64,000 nucleotides of DNA, from positions 124,001 through 188,000 of the forward strand of contig CP125213.1 of NCBI GenBank assembly GCA_030020825.1, read 5' to 3'. The stretch's first letter is position 1. The number at the start of each line of letters is the position of its first letter. Below the pieces are notes generated by a model. That model saw only the letters and a program-made list of their open reading frames with translations, made no database searches and was not told the origin of the DNA. This DNA is from Candidatus Blochmannia vicinus. GTDB lineage: Bacteria > Pseudomonadota > Gammaproteobacteria > Enterobacterales > Enterobacteriaceae. A program made the position numbers and the translations under genes. This document shows, one piece after another, positions 12,151 to 21,483 of the stretch.

Positions 12151-12220
12151 ATGCATTACGGATACTGTTGATTCTTTAATAACATACATTATTAAAAAAT
12201 TAACAGTATCCGTAATGCAT
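12151..12220. repeat. Inverted repeat copying the 3' end of accA
   Basis: Perfect 19-bp arms (12151-12169 and 12202-12220) are separated by 32 bases. The right arm is the last coding bases of accA (reading MHYGYC-stop on the minus strand). The left arm is a non-coding inverted copy just downstream, so an accA transcript ends in a 19-bp stem. The loop is long for a classical terminator, and a mRNA 3'-protecting hairpin is possible. Confidence 0.75.
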
Positions 12221-13159
12221 TAATCTATTATATCGTCGATTTAATAAATCCTGTTCTTTGAAAGAATCTAATTCAGTTAAATCTAATAATAATTGTGTTT
12301 TTAATGAAATAGATGTAGCTAGTATATCTCTATGTGCTCCGCCTAATGGTTCAGGAATCACACTGTCAATCAGTTTAAGTTTTTTCAATCGGAAAGCAGT
12401 AATACCCATTGCTTCAGCAGCAATAGGAGCTTTTTTAACATTTTTCCATAAAATCGATGCACATCCTTCTGGAGATATTACAGAATATGTACTATACTGT
12501 AACATGTTGACTTTATCTCCAATACTTATGGCCAGAGCTCCTCCGGAACCGCCTTCTCCAATTACAGTACAAATAATTGGTATTTTTAATACCGACATTG
12601 TACGTAAGTTTTTAGCTATTGCTGCAGACTGTCCGCGTTTTTCTGCTCCTATTCCAGGATAGGCGCCCGGAGTGTCAATAAAAGTAATAAGGGGAATTTT
12701 AAATCGTTCTGCCATTTTCATAATACGTAGTGCTTTTCGATATCCTTCTGGAGCAGGCATACCAAAATTTCGTTTAATTTTTTCTTTAGTATCGCGTCCT
12801 TTTTGATGTCCAATAATCATGACCGGACGAGAATTGAGTCTTGCTATTCCTCCTATAATAGCTTTATCATCTGCATATATTCGATCACCAGATAATTCGT
12901 CAAAATCATTAAATATGCGTTCTATGTAATCTAAAGTATATGGACGGTTAGGATGTCGTGCTAGCTGGGCAATTTGCCAAGAATTTAGGTTAGAAAAAAT
13001 TTTTTGAGTAAGATCGATTTTTTTTGAACGAAGACGGTTAATTTCTTCATTGATATTTATTTCTAATTTTTTATGTGGATGTGCTATCGATGCTAAAGAA
13101 TTAATTTTTTCTTCTAAATCTAGGATAGGTTTTTCAAAATCAATAAAATTTAGACCCAT
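12200..13159 (-). CDS. accA: Acetyl-CoA carboxylase carboxyltransferase subunit alpha
   Basis: AccA pairs with AccD to transfer CO2 from carboxybiotin to acetyl-CoA, the committed step of fatty-acid synthesis. The 319-residue length equals the E. coli protein. Crotonase-fold features include [40 protein letters not shown] and [15 protein letters not shown]. It follows dnaE by 18 bp on the minus strand, as in E. coli, so the pair is likely cotranscribed. The final codons are embedded in the 12151-12220 inverted repeat. The last residue is Cys, where E. coli has Ala. Confidence 0.98.
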   Translation of the reverse strand: MGLNFIDFEKPILDLEEKINSLASIAHPHKKLEININEEINRLRSKKIDLTQKIFSNLNSWQIAQLARHPNRPYTLDYIERIFNDFDELSGDRIYADDKAIIGGIARLNSRPVMIIGHQKGRDTKEKIKRNFGMPAPEGYRKALRIMKMAERFKIPLITFIDTPGAYPGIGAEKRGQSAAIAKNLRTMSVLKIPIICTVIGEGGSGGALAISIGDKVNMLQYSTYSVISPEGCASILWKNVKKAPIAAEAMGITAFRLKKLKLIDSVIPEPLGGAHRDILATSISLKTQLLLDLTELDSFKEQDLLNRRYNRLMHYGYC

Positions 13160-13177
13160 AAAATTCCTGTTGTTAAA

Positions 13178-16100
13178 TTAATATAATTCTAATTTGACTT
13201 GTTTATTTCCAACAAGACTACGTAGATCATTTAGTAACTGATTGGTTAAGGTAATATACCATGTTTCTCCACAATGTAATCTTATTTGCATACCATTTTT
13301 TTGATAAAAAAAATATATTGGTAAAGTTCCAAATTTATTTTTTTCTAAAAAAACACGAATATTAGTTAATAACTGATTATCAATTTGTTTATTGTTTAAT
13401 ATAATAGATAAACTGCGTACGTTTTTTTTATAAATATCATTTATGTCTTTTAATTTGTGCGCGATTATTTTACAATGGCTATGTATCTTATCAAGACTGA
13501 TTATTCCCGTAACAAATAAAAAATTGTTTTCTTTTAAACAATATTGGTATTTATTAATTAGTTTTTCAAATATCACTATTTCTAGTCGACCTGAATAATC
13601 TTCTATAATACAAAATATAATATGTTTACCTTGTTTGTTTAATTTTGTTCGTATTGATATAATCAAACCAAAAACATGTATGATTTTATTGGGTTTTTCC
13701 AATATAGCATCTTTTATCTTAGCGGTATTAGGTATGCAGTGTTTTATTATTTTTATGTATTGAATAGTAGGATGATTAGTTAAATATAACCCTAGAGCTT
13801 CTTTTTCTTTTTCTAATAATAGTTGATTAGACCACTGTAGTATGGTTTGATTATATGTAGATACTATTTTAGTACCTGTATTTAAACATATTTCGAATAT
13901 ATCTGTTTGTCCGCTATATTTATTTTTAATGTCTTGATTAACGCGTTTTAGTACATCATTAAGGGATTCTATTAGTTTTGCGCGATGTATTCCGAAAGAA
14001 TCAAAGGCTCCAGAGAGAATTAATTTTTCAGTTATACGATAATTTATTTTTGTATTATCGACACGAACACAGAAATCAAATAATCCTTTAAACTTACCAT
14101 CTTGCTTACGAGATCTTATTATTGCTTCTATAGAAGTTTTTCCTATTCCTTTTATAGCTCCGAATCCATAGACAATTTCTTTATTTTCATTTACGTAAAA
14201 ATAATATTGACTAGTATTGATATTTGGCGATAGAACTGTAAGGTTCATGTTTTTACATTCACTTATTAGATGCACTATTTTATTTAAATTGTCCATATCG
14301 GAACTTAATGCTGCTGCCATAAATTCAGAAGGATAGTGTGTTTTTAACCATAATGTTTGATAAGATATTAAAGCATATGCAGCAGAATGAGATTTATTAA
14401 ATCCATAACCAGCGAATTTTTCTACAAGATCAAAAATTTTCATTGACAATGTAGTATCAACCCCATTTTTTATAGCACCTAAATTAAAAAAAGAACGTTG
14501 TTTAGCCATATCTTCCGGTTTTTTTTTTCCAATAGCACGTCTTAATATATCTGCTTGTCCTAATGTATAACCTGATAATACTTGTGCTATTTGCATTACT
14601 TGTTCTTGATATAGAATAATTCCGTAAGTTGATTCCAATACTGGACGTAGAGATTCATGTTGCCATTTAGAATCGGGATAAGAAATAGTTTCATATCCAT
14701 GTTTTCTGTTAATAAAATTATCTACCATACCTGATTGTAATGGACCAGGCCTAAATAAGGCAATTAATGCTATTAAATCTTCAAAACAATCTGGTTTTAG
14801 TCGCTTAATTAATTCTTTTATACCGTGTGACTCTAACTGAAATATTGCAGTAGTTTCTGAGGATTGAAGCATGTGAAAGCTTTTTTGATCGTGTAATGAT
14901 ATTGAGTATATGTCAATAGCAGTGAGATTATGTTTAAGATATGTATTATTAATCATTTTTAATGTACGATTAATAATAGTTAAAGTACGTAAACCAAGAA
15001 AATCAAATTTTATTAAACCAATACGTTCAATGTCATCTTTATCAAATTGAGTCATTGAGTGAATATTGTCGTTATCATAATATAAAGGAGAAAAATCGGT
15101 AATTTTTGTTGGCGCAATTACTACTCCTCCTGCATGCTTGCTAACGTTTCTAACGATACCTTCTAATTGACGAGCCATATCTATTAATGTTTTAATATCT
15201 TCATTATTTTTATAAAGTAATTCAAGTTGAGGTTCGATGGAGAAAGCTTTTTTTAACGTTATTCCGGGTTCTAATGGAATTAATTTAGCAATACGATTAA
15301 TAAATGTATAAGGATAGCCTAATACACGTCCTACATCACGAACCACTACTTTAGCTGCCATGGTTCCAAATGTAATGATCTGAGATACAGAATCTGATCC
15401 ATAAGTTTTTGAAACATGGTCGATTACTGAATCACGGCGTTCCATACAAAAATCAATATCTAGATCAGGCATAGATATACGTTCTGGGTTAAGAAAACGT
15501 TCGAACAGTAAATCAAATTTTAATGGATCAAGTTCTGTAATTTTTAAAGCGTAGGCTACCAATGAACTAGCGCCAGATCCTCTTCCAGGTCCAACTGGAA
15601 TGTCATTATTTTTAGCCCATTTAATAAATTCCATAACAATTAAAAAATAACTGGGGAAGTCCATATTATTAATTACTTGCAATTCATGTTTTAATCGTAA
15701 ATCATATGGTTTTCGATTAGTAAGACGTTCTTTAGCTTTTGGAAACAAAAAAATCAAGCGTTCTTCTAATCCTTTTTCTGCATGCATGACAAGAAAGTCT
15801 TTAGCAGACATGGATCCAGTAGGAAATTGCGGTAAAAAAGATTTATCTAAATTAATGGTAAAATTACATCTGTAAGCAATTTCTATACTATTTGTTAAAG
15901 ATTCTGGTATATCAGCAAATAATTTACACATTTCTTGTTCATTTTTCATAAATTGCTGTGTACTATATTTGCATAATTTTTTAGTGTTATTTAATGTGGT
16001 ACCATTATGTATAGCTACACGAATTTCGTGTGCTAAAAAGTCTTTCTTATTAATAAAACGTACATCGTTTGTGGCTACTGTCGGCAATCCTTTGATTTTT

Positions 16101-16675
16101 GATAGTTCTATTGCTAATTGTAAGTAAGATTCTTCATGTTGACGGTCAGTTCGTATTAATTCTAAATAATATCTATTTGGGAAATATTTTGTATAAAAGC
16201 ATATACATTGTTCTATCTTTGATTTTTCATCTCTTAATAAATATCTTCCAATATCTCCTTTATGTCCTCCAGAAAGTATAATTAAACCGTTATTATGTTC
16301 TATGAACCAATGACGTTTAATTGTAGGAGTAATATCATTTTTTTTATTTTTATATGCTTTTGAGATGAGTATAATTAAATTATAATAACCTTGTTTATTG
16401 GCTACTAAACATGTTAGTTCGCTAGGTTCATTACCTATAATATCATCTTGTATTAAAAAATCAGCCCCAATAATTGGTTTAATGCCTGCTTTATAAGCAT
16501 AGTCATAGAATTTGATGAATCCAAATAGATTATTAAAATCAGTGAGAGCTAATGCAGGCATCTTAAGGACTGCTGCTCTTTTTATTAATTTATTTACTGT
16601 AGCTAACCCATCAATCATGGAGTAATCGCTATGTACATGTAAATGAATAAAACGTGGCTTTTTATCATAGTTCAT
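13178..16675 (-). CDS. dnaE: DNA polymerase III alpha subunit
   Basis: DnaE is the replicative C-family polymerase. The 1165-residue protein is essentially the E. coli length (1160). It has an N-terminal PHP domain (FIHLHVHSDYSMIDG), a palm with the PDLDIDFCMERRD catalytic aspartates near residue 400, a conserved GPGRGSGASSLVAYAL, IGKKKPEDMAKQ, and a C-terminal OB domain (HIIFCIIEDYSGRLEI). The IGKKKPE codons form an in-frame run of ten A in the coding strand (plus-strand T run at 14519-14528), a potential slippage site but not a frameshift. It sits between rnhB and accA in the ancestral order. Confidence 0.98.
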   Translation of the reverse strand: MNYDKKPRFIHLHVHSDYSMIDGLATVNKLIKRAAVLKMPALALTDFNNLFGFIKFYDYAYKAGIKPIIGADFLIQDDIIGNEPSELTCLVANKQGYYNLIILISKAYKNKKNDITPTIKRHWFIEHNNGLIILSGGHKGDIGRYLLRDEKSKIEQCICFYTKYFPNRYYLELIRTDRQHEESYLQLAIELSKIKGLPTVATNDVRFINKKDFLAHEIRVAIHNGTTLNNTKKLCKYSTQQFMKNEQEMCKLFADIPESLTNSIEIAYRCNFTINLDKSFLPQFPTGSMSAKDFLVMHAEKGLEERLIFLFPKAKERLTNRKPYDLRLKHELQVINNMDFPSYFLIVMEFIKWAKNNDIPVGPGRGSGASSLVAYALKITELDPLKFDLLFERFLNPERISMPDLDIDFCMERRDSVIDHVSKTYGSDSVSQIITFGTMAAKVVVRDVGRVLGYPYTFINRIAKLIPLEPGITLKKAFSIEPQLELLYKNNEDIKTLIDMARQLEGIVRNVSKHAGGVVIAPTKITDFSPLYYDNDNIHSMTQFDKDDIERIGLIKFDFLGLRTLTIINRTLKMINNTYLKHNLTAIDIYSISLHDQKSFHMLQSSETTAIFQLESHGIKELIKRLKPDCFEDLIALIALFRPGPLQSGMVDNFINRKHGYETISYPDSKWQHESLRPVLESTYGIILYQEQVMQIAQVLSGYTLGQADILRRAIGKKKPEDMAKQRSFFNLGAIKNGVDTTLSMKIFDLVEKFAGYGFNKSHSAAYALISYQTLWLKTHYPSEFMAAALSSDMDNLNKIVHLISECKNMNLTVLSPNINTSQYYFYVNENKEIVYGFGAIKGIGKTSIEAIIRSRKQDGKFKGLFDFCVRVDNTKINYRITEKLILSGAFDSFGIHRAKLIESLNDVLKRVNQDIKNKYSGQTDIFEICLNTGTKIVSTYNQTILQWSNQLLLEKEKEALGLYLTNHPTIQYIKIIKHCIPNTAKIKDAILEKPNKIIHVFGLIISIRTKLNKQGKHIIFCIIEDYSGRLEIVIFEKLINKYQYCLKENNFLFVTGIISLDKIHSHCKIIAHKLKDINDIYKKNVRSLSIILNNKQIDNQLLTNIRVFLEKNKFGTLPIYFFYQKNGMQIRLHCGETWYITLTNQLLNDLRSLVGNKQVKLELY

Positions 16676-16718
16676 AAATTATAATTAATAATATATATTC
16701 GATTTATCTAAATAAAAG

Positions 16719-17330
16719 TTATTTTTTGATGTGAAAAATCTTATTTTTTATGGGTGCAAAACTTTTTCGATGATGTGATATAGGACCATATAATTCTAAT
16801 TGATTTAGGTGGAAAGCAGTAGGATATCCTTTGTTTTGAGCAAATCCATATTTTGGATATTGTATATCTAACATAACCATGTCCTGATCACGAGTAACTT
16901 TAGCTATAATAGAAGCTGCGCTTATAATTGGAATTTTAGAATCTCCTTTTTTAAAACACTGATAAGGTGTGTCTACAAATTTTGGAGCATGATTTCCATC
17001 TATTAAAATCAAATCTGGTTTAATAGATAAATTTTGTACTGCTCGTTTCATTGCTAACAATCGAGCTTGCAAAATGTTAAAACGATCAATTTCTGCAACA
17101 TCAGCACATCCGATACTCCAATCTAATGCATTTTGTATAATATTTTTATATAAATTAAGTCGCTTATTGTTGCTTAGTTTTTTAGAATCAGTTAATCCAA
17201 AAATTGGTTGTGTTGGGTGTAATATTACAGATGCAGCTATTACTGATCCAACTAGTGATCCACATCCTGCTTCATCTACACCTGCAATTAATTTTAATTT
17301 TTTTGACAAATGGTATTTTTGATATGTCAT
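16719..17330 (-). CDS. rnhB: Ribonuclease HII with altered GRG motif
   Basis: RNase HII cleaves RNA in RNA-DNA hybrids and removes single ribonucleotides from DNA. The 203-residue protein has the catalytic carboxylates in GVDEAG (N-terminal) and LILIDGNH (mid), and IISAASIIAKVTRD downstream. The GRG motif that follows DEAG/DEVG in the family reads GCG here (DEAGCGSLVG), a CGT-to-TGT type change. In characterised RNase HII enzymes this arginine contacts the RNA-DNA junction, so specificity or activity may be reduced (inference). It lies between lpxB and dnaE as in E. coli. Confidence 0.93.
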   Translation of the reverse strand: MTYQKYHLSKKLKLIAGVDEAGCGSLVGSVIAASVILHPTQPIFGLTDSKKLSNNKRLNLYKNIIQNALDWSIGCADVAEIDRFNILQARLLAMKRAVQNLSIKPDLILIDGNHAPKFVDTPYQCFKKGDSKIPIISAASIIAKVTRDQDMVMLDIQYPKYGFAQNKGYPTAFHLNQLELYGPISHHRKSFAPIKNKIFHIKK

Positions 17331-17366
17331 ATAATTTTTATACCTATGTGTTCAATAATATTGTTG

Positions 17367-18515
17367 TCACTTAATTAATCTTAAAACAGCACGAGCTGCT
17401 TGTTCATCTGCGTTATATTTAATACTGTCATGTAATTGTTGAAATTTTTTTTGTAATATTACACGTTGATTATCATCATAATTTAGTAAATTAATTAATG
17501 TTTGTGCTAAGTTTTTAGGAATACAGTCGTTTTGAATAAATTCTTTTACTAATTCATGACCTGCTAATAAATTAGGTAATGATATCCAAGGGATATTTAT
17601 TAAATACTTGGCTAACATAAATGTTAGGGGATGCATGCGATAAGCTACAACCATTGGACATTTTACTAACATGCATTCTAAAGTTGCTGTGCCAGCAGTC
17701 ACTAAAGAAATATCTGCTGCCATTATTATTTCCCATGTTGTTTTATTATTTAGTATACGATATTTAACTGATGTTGATGCAAGCTTAATAAATTGTTTGA
17801 TAGATGTTTGATTAGCTAATGGCACTAAAATTTCAAGATCAGGAAAATGATTTTTTAATAATTCAGCGCATGCTAAAAAATCATGAGTTAACATCTTAAT
17901 TTCTCTGATTCTACTACCTGGTAATAATGCTAAACAATATATGTCATGCGGAATGTTTAATTTTTGACGAGCAGAAATTTTATCTGGATTGAGTGGTATT
18001 TGATCTGCTAATGAATGTCCAATGAATTGACATGGTATATTAAAATGATCGTATATTTTTTTTTCAAATGGAAAAATAGTTAAAATATTATCGGTAGCTT
18101 TTTTAAGCGCAAAAATACGGTTTTTTCTCCATGCCCATACTGATGGGCTAACATAATGAATTGTATGAATTCCATATTTTTTTAAACGAGTTTCTAATGA
18201 AATATTAAAATCTGGAGAATCAATACCGATAAAAACATCAGGTTTTAAGTTAACAAATTTACGAATTAAATTTCTACGAATATGTAATAATCGTGGTAGT
18301 TTCATAATAATTTCAGCTAAGCCCATTACTGATAATTCTTCCATATTATACCAAGATTTCATATGCTCAGATTGCATGTAAGGACCGCCAATTCCAAAAA
18401 AACATACTTTTTTTAGGTATTTTCTTAATGCCCGAATTAATCCTGCTCCTAATATATCTCCAGAAACTTCTCCTGCTACTATACCTATAATAATAGTACG
18501 ATTGTTCATAGACAT
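17367..18515 (-). CDS. lpxB: Lipid-A-disaccharide synthase
   Basis: LpxB is a GT19 glycosyltransferase that joins UDP-2,3-diacylglucosamine and lipid X to form the lipid A disaccharide at the inner face of the inner membrane. The 382 residues match E. coli. Recognisable stretches are GIVAGEVSGDILGAGLIRAL, the GIDSPDFN and YVSPSVWAWR motifs, LPGSRIREI and GTATLECML. It starts 3 bp after lpxA ends, so it is translationally coupled in the lpxD-fabZ-lpxA-lpxB-rnhB-dnaE-accA string. Confidence 0.97.
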   Translation of the reverse strand: MSMNNRTIIIGIVAGEVSGDILGAGLIRALRKYLKKVCFFGIGGPYMQSEHMKSWYNMEELSVMGLAEIIMKLPRLLHIRRNLIRKFVNLKPDVFIGIDSPDFNISLETRLKKYGIHTIHYVSPSVWAWRKNRIFALKKATDNILTIFPFEKKIYDHFNIPCQFIGHSLADQIPLNPDKISARQKLNIPHDIYCLALLPGSRIREIKMLTHDFLACAELLKNHFPDLEILVPLANQTSIKQFIKLASTSVKYRILNNKTTWEIIMAADISLVTAGTATLECMLVKCPMVVAYRMHPLTFMLAKYLINIPWISLPNLLAGHELVKEFIQNDCIPKNLAQTLINLLNYDDNQRVILQKKFQQLHDSIKYNADEQAARAVLRLIK

Positions 18516-18518
18516 TGT

Positions 18519-19307
18519 TTAACGAATAATTCCTCTTTGAGAATGTATTAAAAAATCTACAAATTTATTGATGATAGGATGTTCAATGGCTAATAGTTTT
18601 AAAGCTATTTTGGCTGACTCAACAGTTTTGTTGCTGCGATATAGTATTTTATAAGCATCTCTAATAGCGTGTACGGAAGAACGGCTAAAACCTCGTCGTT
18701 TTAATCCTTCAATATTTAATCCAAAAGGTGTCGCGTGATTGCCTTGAGCTATTATGAATGGGGGGATATCTTGAACTACTCCGGAACATCCACCAATCAT
18801 AACATGAGTTCCAATGAGGCAAAATTGATGAATTGCGGTCATTCCCCCGATAATAGTGTAATCATCTATTCTTACATGACCTCCTAAAGTAACGTTATTG
18901 GCCATGACACAATGATCTCCTATTATACAATCATGAGCAATGTGTACATTAATCATGAATAAATTACTATTTCCTATTTTAGTAACTTGTTTCCCTTGTA
19001 TAGTACCACGATGAATAGTAACGTTTTCTCTGATTTTGTTATAGTGACCGATTTCTATGCGAGTGGGTTCTGTTGCATATTTTAAATCTTGATTTACTTC
19101 TCCAAGAGAAGCAAATTGATAGATTTGATTGTTTTCTCCAATTTGAGTAATTCCATTAATTACAATATGAGACTTTAGAACAGTTCGTGCTCCTATTTCA
19201 ACTTGTGCGCCAATAAAACAAAATGGCCCAATGTATACATTATCGTGGATGATAGCTCCCTTTTCTATTATAGAACTAGGATGTATAATGGCAGATTGGT
19301 TAATCAT
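18519..19307 (-). CDS. lpxA: UDP-N-acetylglucosamine acyltransferase
   Basis: LpxA is the first enzyme of lipid A synthesis, transferring R-3-hydroxyacyl from ACP to UDP-GlcNAc. The ATG at 19307 gives [17 protein letters not shown], which aligns with E. coli LpxA and sits 4 bp after the fabZ stop. A longer in-frame start at 19334 would overlap fabZ and is less likely. Left-handed beta-helix hexapeptide repeats run from residue 1 to about 190. The catalytic-His region is [14 protein letters not shown], and the C-terminal helical domain is present. It is 262 residues long, as in E. coli. Confidence 0.97.
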   Translation of the reverse strand: MINQSAIIHPSSIIEKGAIIHDNVYIGPFCFIGAQVEIGARTVLKSHIVINGITQIGENNQIYQFASLGEVNQDLKYATEPTRIEIGHYNKIRENVTIHRGTIQGKQVTKIGNSNLFMINVHIAHDCIIGDHCVMANNVTLGGHVRIDDYTIIGGMTAIHQFCLIGTHVMIGGCSGVVQDIPPFIIAQGNHATPFGLNIEGLKRRGFSRSSVHAIRDAYKILYRSNKTVESAKIALKLLAIEHPIINKFVDFLIHSQRGIIR

Positions 19308-19311
19308 CAGT

Positions 19312-19767
19312 TTAAATTTCCTTTCTACGAGCACACATCATTGATGCTTCACAAGCCATTTCTTTATTTACTGTGGCAATTCCTTTAAATCGAGCAATAC
19401 CACGTCTTTCTTTAATAAATTCAACATCAAGTATCATTTGATCACCAGGTTGTACCGGGCGCTTAAATCTAGCTGAATCGATGGCAGCAAAATAATATAA
19501 TTCTCCTGGAGCTAATTTACCTGTACTTTTGAAGGCTAAAATACCTGTAGCTTGAGCCATGGCTTCTAAAATTAATACTCCAGGGAAAATAGGTTTTCCT
19601 GGGAAATGACCTTGAAAAAATGGTTCATTAAAAGAAACATTTTTTATTGCTCTTAAAAATTTTCCCTTTTCAAAATTTAGTACGCGATCAACGAGTAAAA
19701 ATGGAAATCGATGTGGTAAAAGTTCTAAAACTTCTTCAATATGCAAAATACAAGTATCAGTCATCAA
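19312..19767 (-). CDS. fabZ: 3-hydroxyacyl-ACP dehydratase FabZ
   Basis: FabZ dehydrates 3-hydroxyacyl-ACP in fatty-acid elongation. Its substrate is shared with LpxA and LpxD, which makes it a branch point between phospholipid and lipid A. The 151-residue hotdog-fold protein keeps the catalytic [26 protein letters not shown] segment (His and Glu) and the C-terminal [12 protein letters not shown]. It lies between lpxD (103 bp upstream with a hairpin) and lpxA (4 bp downstream). It is highly conserved with the enterobacterial protein. Confidence 0.98.
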   Translation of the reverse strand: MMTDTCILHIEEVLELLPHRFPFLLVDRVLNFEKGKFLRAIKNVSFNEPFFQGHFPGKPIFPGVLILEAMAQATGILAFKSTGKLAPGELYYFAAIDSARFKRPVQPGDQMILDVEFIKERRGIARFKGIATVNKEMACEASMMCARRKEI

Positions 19768-19810
19768 GATTTTTTATTCCTGTTTAAGATAAAAAGTCGC
19801 ATTCATAACG

Positions 19811-19838
19811 TTTATCCTGTTAATCCTAACAGGATAAA
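19811..19838. repeat. Hairpin between lpxD and fabZ
   Basis: A perfect 12-bp stem (TTTATCCTGTTA / TAACAGGATAAA) with a 4-base loop lies in the 102-bp gap inside the lpx operon. It could be a partial terminator or a processing/stability element uncoupling lpxD from fabZ-lpxAB. No U tract follows on the minus strand. Confidence 0.6.
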
Positions 19839-19869
19839 GAATAAACTGCCCTAATTATCTTAAAAAAAA

Positions 19870-20901
19870 TTATAGGCACAGCAGTTTTTTTAGTTTTTGT
19901 TCTATGGTTTTCATACGTTTATTTATACTACTAATTCGCATGATCAATGCGACAGTTTTCCACCATATTGTCTTTGGTTGAACAGGAATACCTGATGAAT
20001 AAATACCAGGTTGTGTTATTGGTTTCATTACCATGCTCATTCCAGTTATTGTAACTTTGTCGCAAATATTAATGTGACCATTGATAACACTGGCTCCACC
20101 TATCATGCAGTATCGTCCTATAGTTAAACTTCCTGCCATAATAACACCGCCTGCTATCGCAGTATGTGCACCAATTACGACATTATGTGCAATTTGACAT
20201 TGATTATCAATAATCACTCCGTTTTCAATTGTGGTATCATCTAATGTCCCACGATCAATGGTAGTACAAGCGCCTATTTCTACATTATTTCCAATTTTTA
20301 CTTTTCCTAAATGAGGAATTTTAATCCAAACACCGTGATTATTAATGTATCCAAATCCATCAGAACCAATTATGGTTCCAGATTGTATTGAACAGAATTC
20401 ACCAATTTCTACTTCATGGCATATAGTAACATTAGCCCACAACCGGGTGCCTGTTCCTATTTTTGCTTTTTTTCCTATGAAACTACCAGGGCCAATTATT
20501 ATATCATCACCTAAAATTACTCTGGACTCTATCACTGTATTAGCACCAATTCTTACTCTTTTTCCTAGTATCACATCCGGGGCAATGATTGCCCCGGATG
20601 TGATACTTGTAGTGGGTTTAGAAACATTGTCCACTAATTGTGCAATTTTGATATATGCAAGATAAGGATCTTTTACTACTAATGCTGCAACCTTACAGAA
20701 AACTAAATTATTTTTAGATAATATTACTGCTGAAGCACGACAAGAACTTAATTGATTTAAAAATCTTTGATCTTTTAAAAAAGTTATATGGCCTATTTGT
20801 GCATTATTTATAGAAGCAATGCCAGTAATAATTATGTTTTTGTCGCCATATAATTTAGCACCTAACTGTAGTGCTAAGTCAGACAGCCGCATTTCAATCA
20901 T
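19870..20901 (-). CDS. lpxD: UDP-3-O-acylglucosamine N-acyltransferase
   Basis: LpxD adds the second hydroxyacyl chain, at N2 of UDP-3-O-acylglucosamine, in lipid A synthesis. The 343-residue protein has an N-terminal uridine-binding domain ([17 protein letters not shown]), a left-handed beta helix with hexapeptide repeats (about residues 100-310) and a C-terminal helix. The catalytic-His region is [20 protein letters not shown]. It starts 3 bp after skp, as in E. coli. The linker before the beta helix ([16 protein letters not shown]) is encoded by a 20-bp-arm GC-rich perfect palindrome. Reading both strands there gives almost the same peptide. Confidence 0.97.
   Translation of the reverse strand: MIEMRLSDLALQLGAKLYGDKNIIITGIASINNAQIGHITFLKDQRFLNQLSSCRASAVILSKNNLVFCKVAALVVKDPYLAYIKIAQLVDNVSKPTTSITSGAIIAPDVILGKRVRIGANTVIESRVILGDDIIIGPGSFIGKKAKIGTGTRLWANVTICHEVEIGEFCSIQSGTIIGSDGFGYINNHGVWIKIPHLGKVKIGNNVEIGACTTIDRGTLDDTTIENGVIIDNQCQIAHNVVIGAHTAIAGGVIMAGSLTIGRYCMIGGASVINGHINICDKVTITGMSMVMKPITQPGIYSSGIPVQPKTIWWKTVALIMRISSINKRMKTIEQKLKKLLCL
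20567..20607. repeat. GC-rich perfect palindrome inside lpxD
   Basis: Perfect 20-bp arms (20567-20586 and 20588-20607) surround a single central base. Arm GC is 50% in a genome near 30%. It encodes the domain-linker residues of LpxD. The arm read second encodes IAPDVIL, which resembles the conserved start of the beta helix. The arm read first encodes SITSGAI, which has no counterpart in E. coli LpxD as I recall it. Confidence 0.85.
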
Positions 20902-20904
20902 AAT

Positions 20905-21405
20905 TTATCCAACTTGTTTCATTACGGAATTAGTAATATCTGTAATATGAGCGTTGTAATACACTATGGCGTTGGTATCTATGACTATGTCATAGTTTTC
21001 TTTTTTAGCTACATTAGATACTACTTTGTGAATTATATTAAGAATTTTATCTCTTTCTTCTGTTTGACGTGAATGATTTTCTTGTTGAAATGTTTTAGCT
21101 TTATTAGAGAAAATTTCTCGTTGATTTATTAATGATTTTTCTAATTCACTACGTTCAGTTGCTTTCATAGTAGCGCCATCTTGTTGTAATGTTTGTATTT
21201 TCATTTGTAAATCCTGCTCCATATTTTCTAATTCGGTAGCACGATCTTTAAATTCATATTCAAGTTGTTTGATTATATTTGCGCGTTGTGAAGATTGTTG
21301 AAAGATATTGGAGACATTAACTATTGCAATTTTATTTGCAGCGCTAACGGGATTAATTTGTATGATCCAAATAATTATACTTAATACATATGTCCACTTT
21401 TTCAC
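20905..21405 (-). CDS. skp: Periplasmic chaperone Skp (OmpH)
   Basis: Skp is a trimeric jellyfish-shaped chaperone that holds unfolded outer-membrane proteins in the periplasm for BamA. The 166-residue sequence begins with a signal peptide ([22 protein letters not shown], probable cleavage after VSA or VSAA). The body is a long alpha-helical coiled coil ([25 protein letters not shown] onward) ending in a beta segment ([14 protein letters not shown]). It lies 79 bp after bamA and 3 bp before lpxD, the ancestral order. Confidence 0.95.
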   Translation of the reverse strand: MKKWTYVLSIIIWIIQINPVSAANKIAIVNVSNIFQQSSQRANIIKQLEYEFKDRATELENMEQDLQMKIQTLQQDGATMKATERSELEKSLINQREIFSNKAKTFQQENHSRQTEERDKILNIIHKVVSNVAKKENYDIVIDTNAIVYYNAHITDITNSVMKQVG

Positions 21406-21483
21406 TGTAAACCCCTTAGTTTAATAAAATACAAAATTTATTATGTTGATGTAATATTTATTGTGCTTGTACAATATCTAAAT

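Noticed and set aside
14519..14528. T10 run in dnaE as a possible frameshift
   Set aside because: It encodes the conserved IGKKKPE in frame. The gene is full length.
20345..20665. Plus-strand frame of about 106 codons opposite lpxD, containing [14 protein letters not shown] much like LpxD itself
   Set aside because: The similarity arises because the lpxD palindrome reads nearly the same on both strands. It is not a separate gene.
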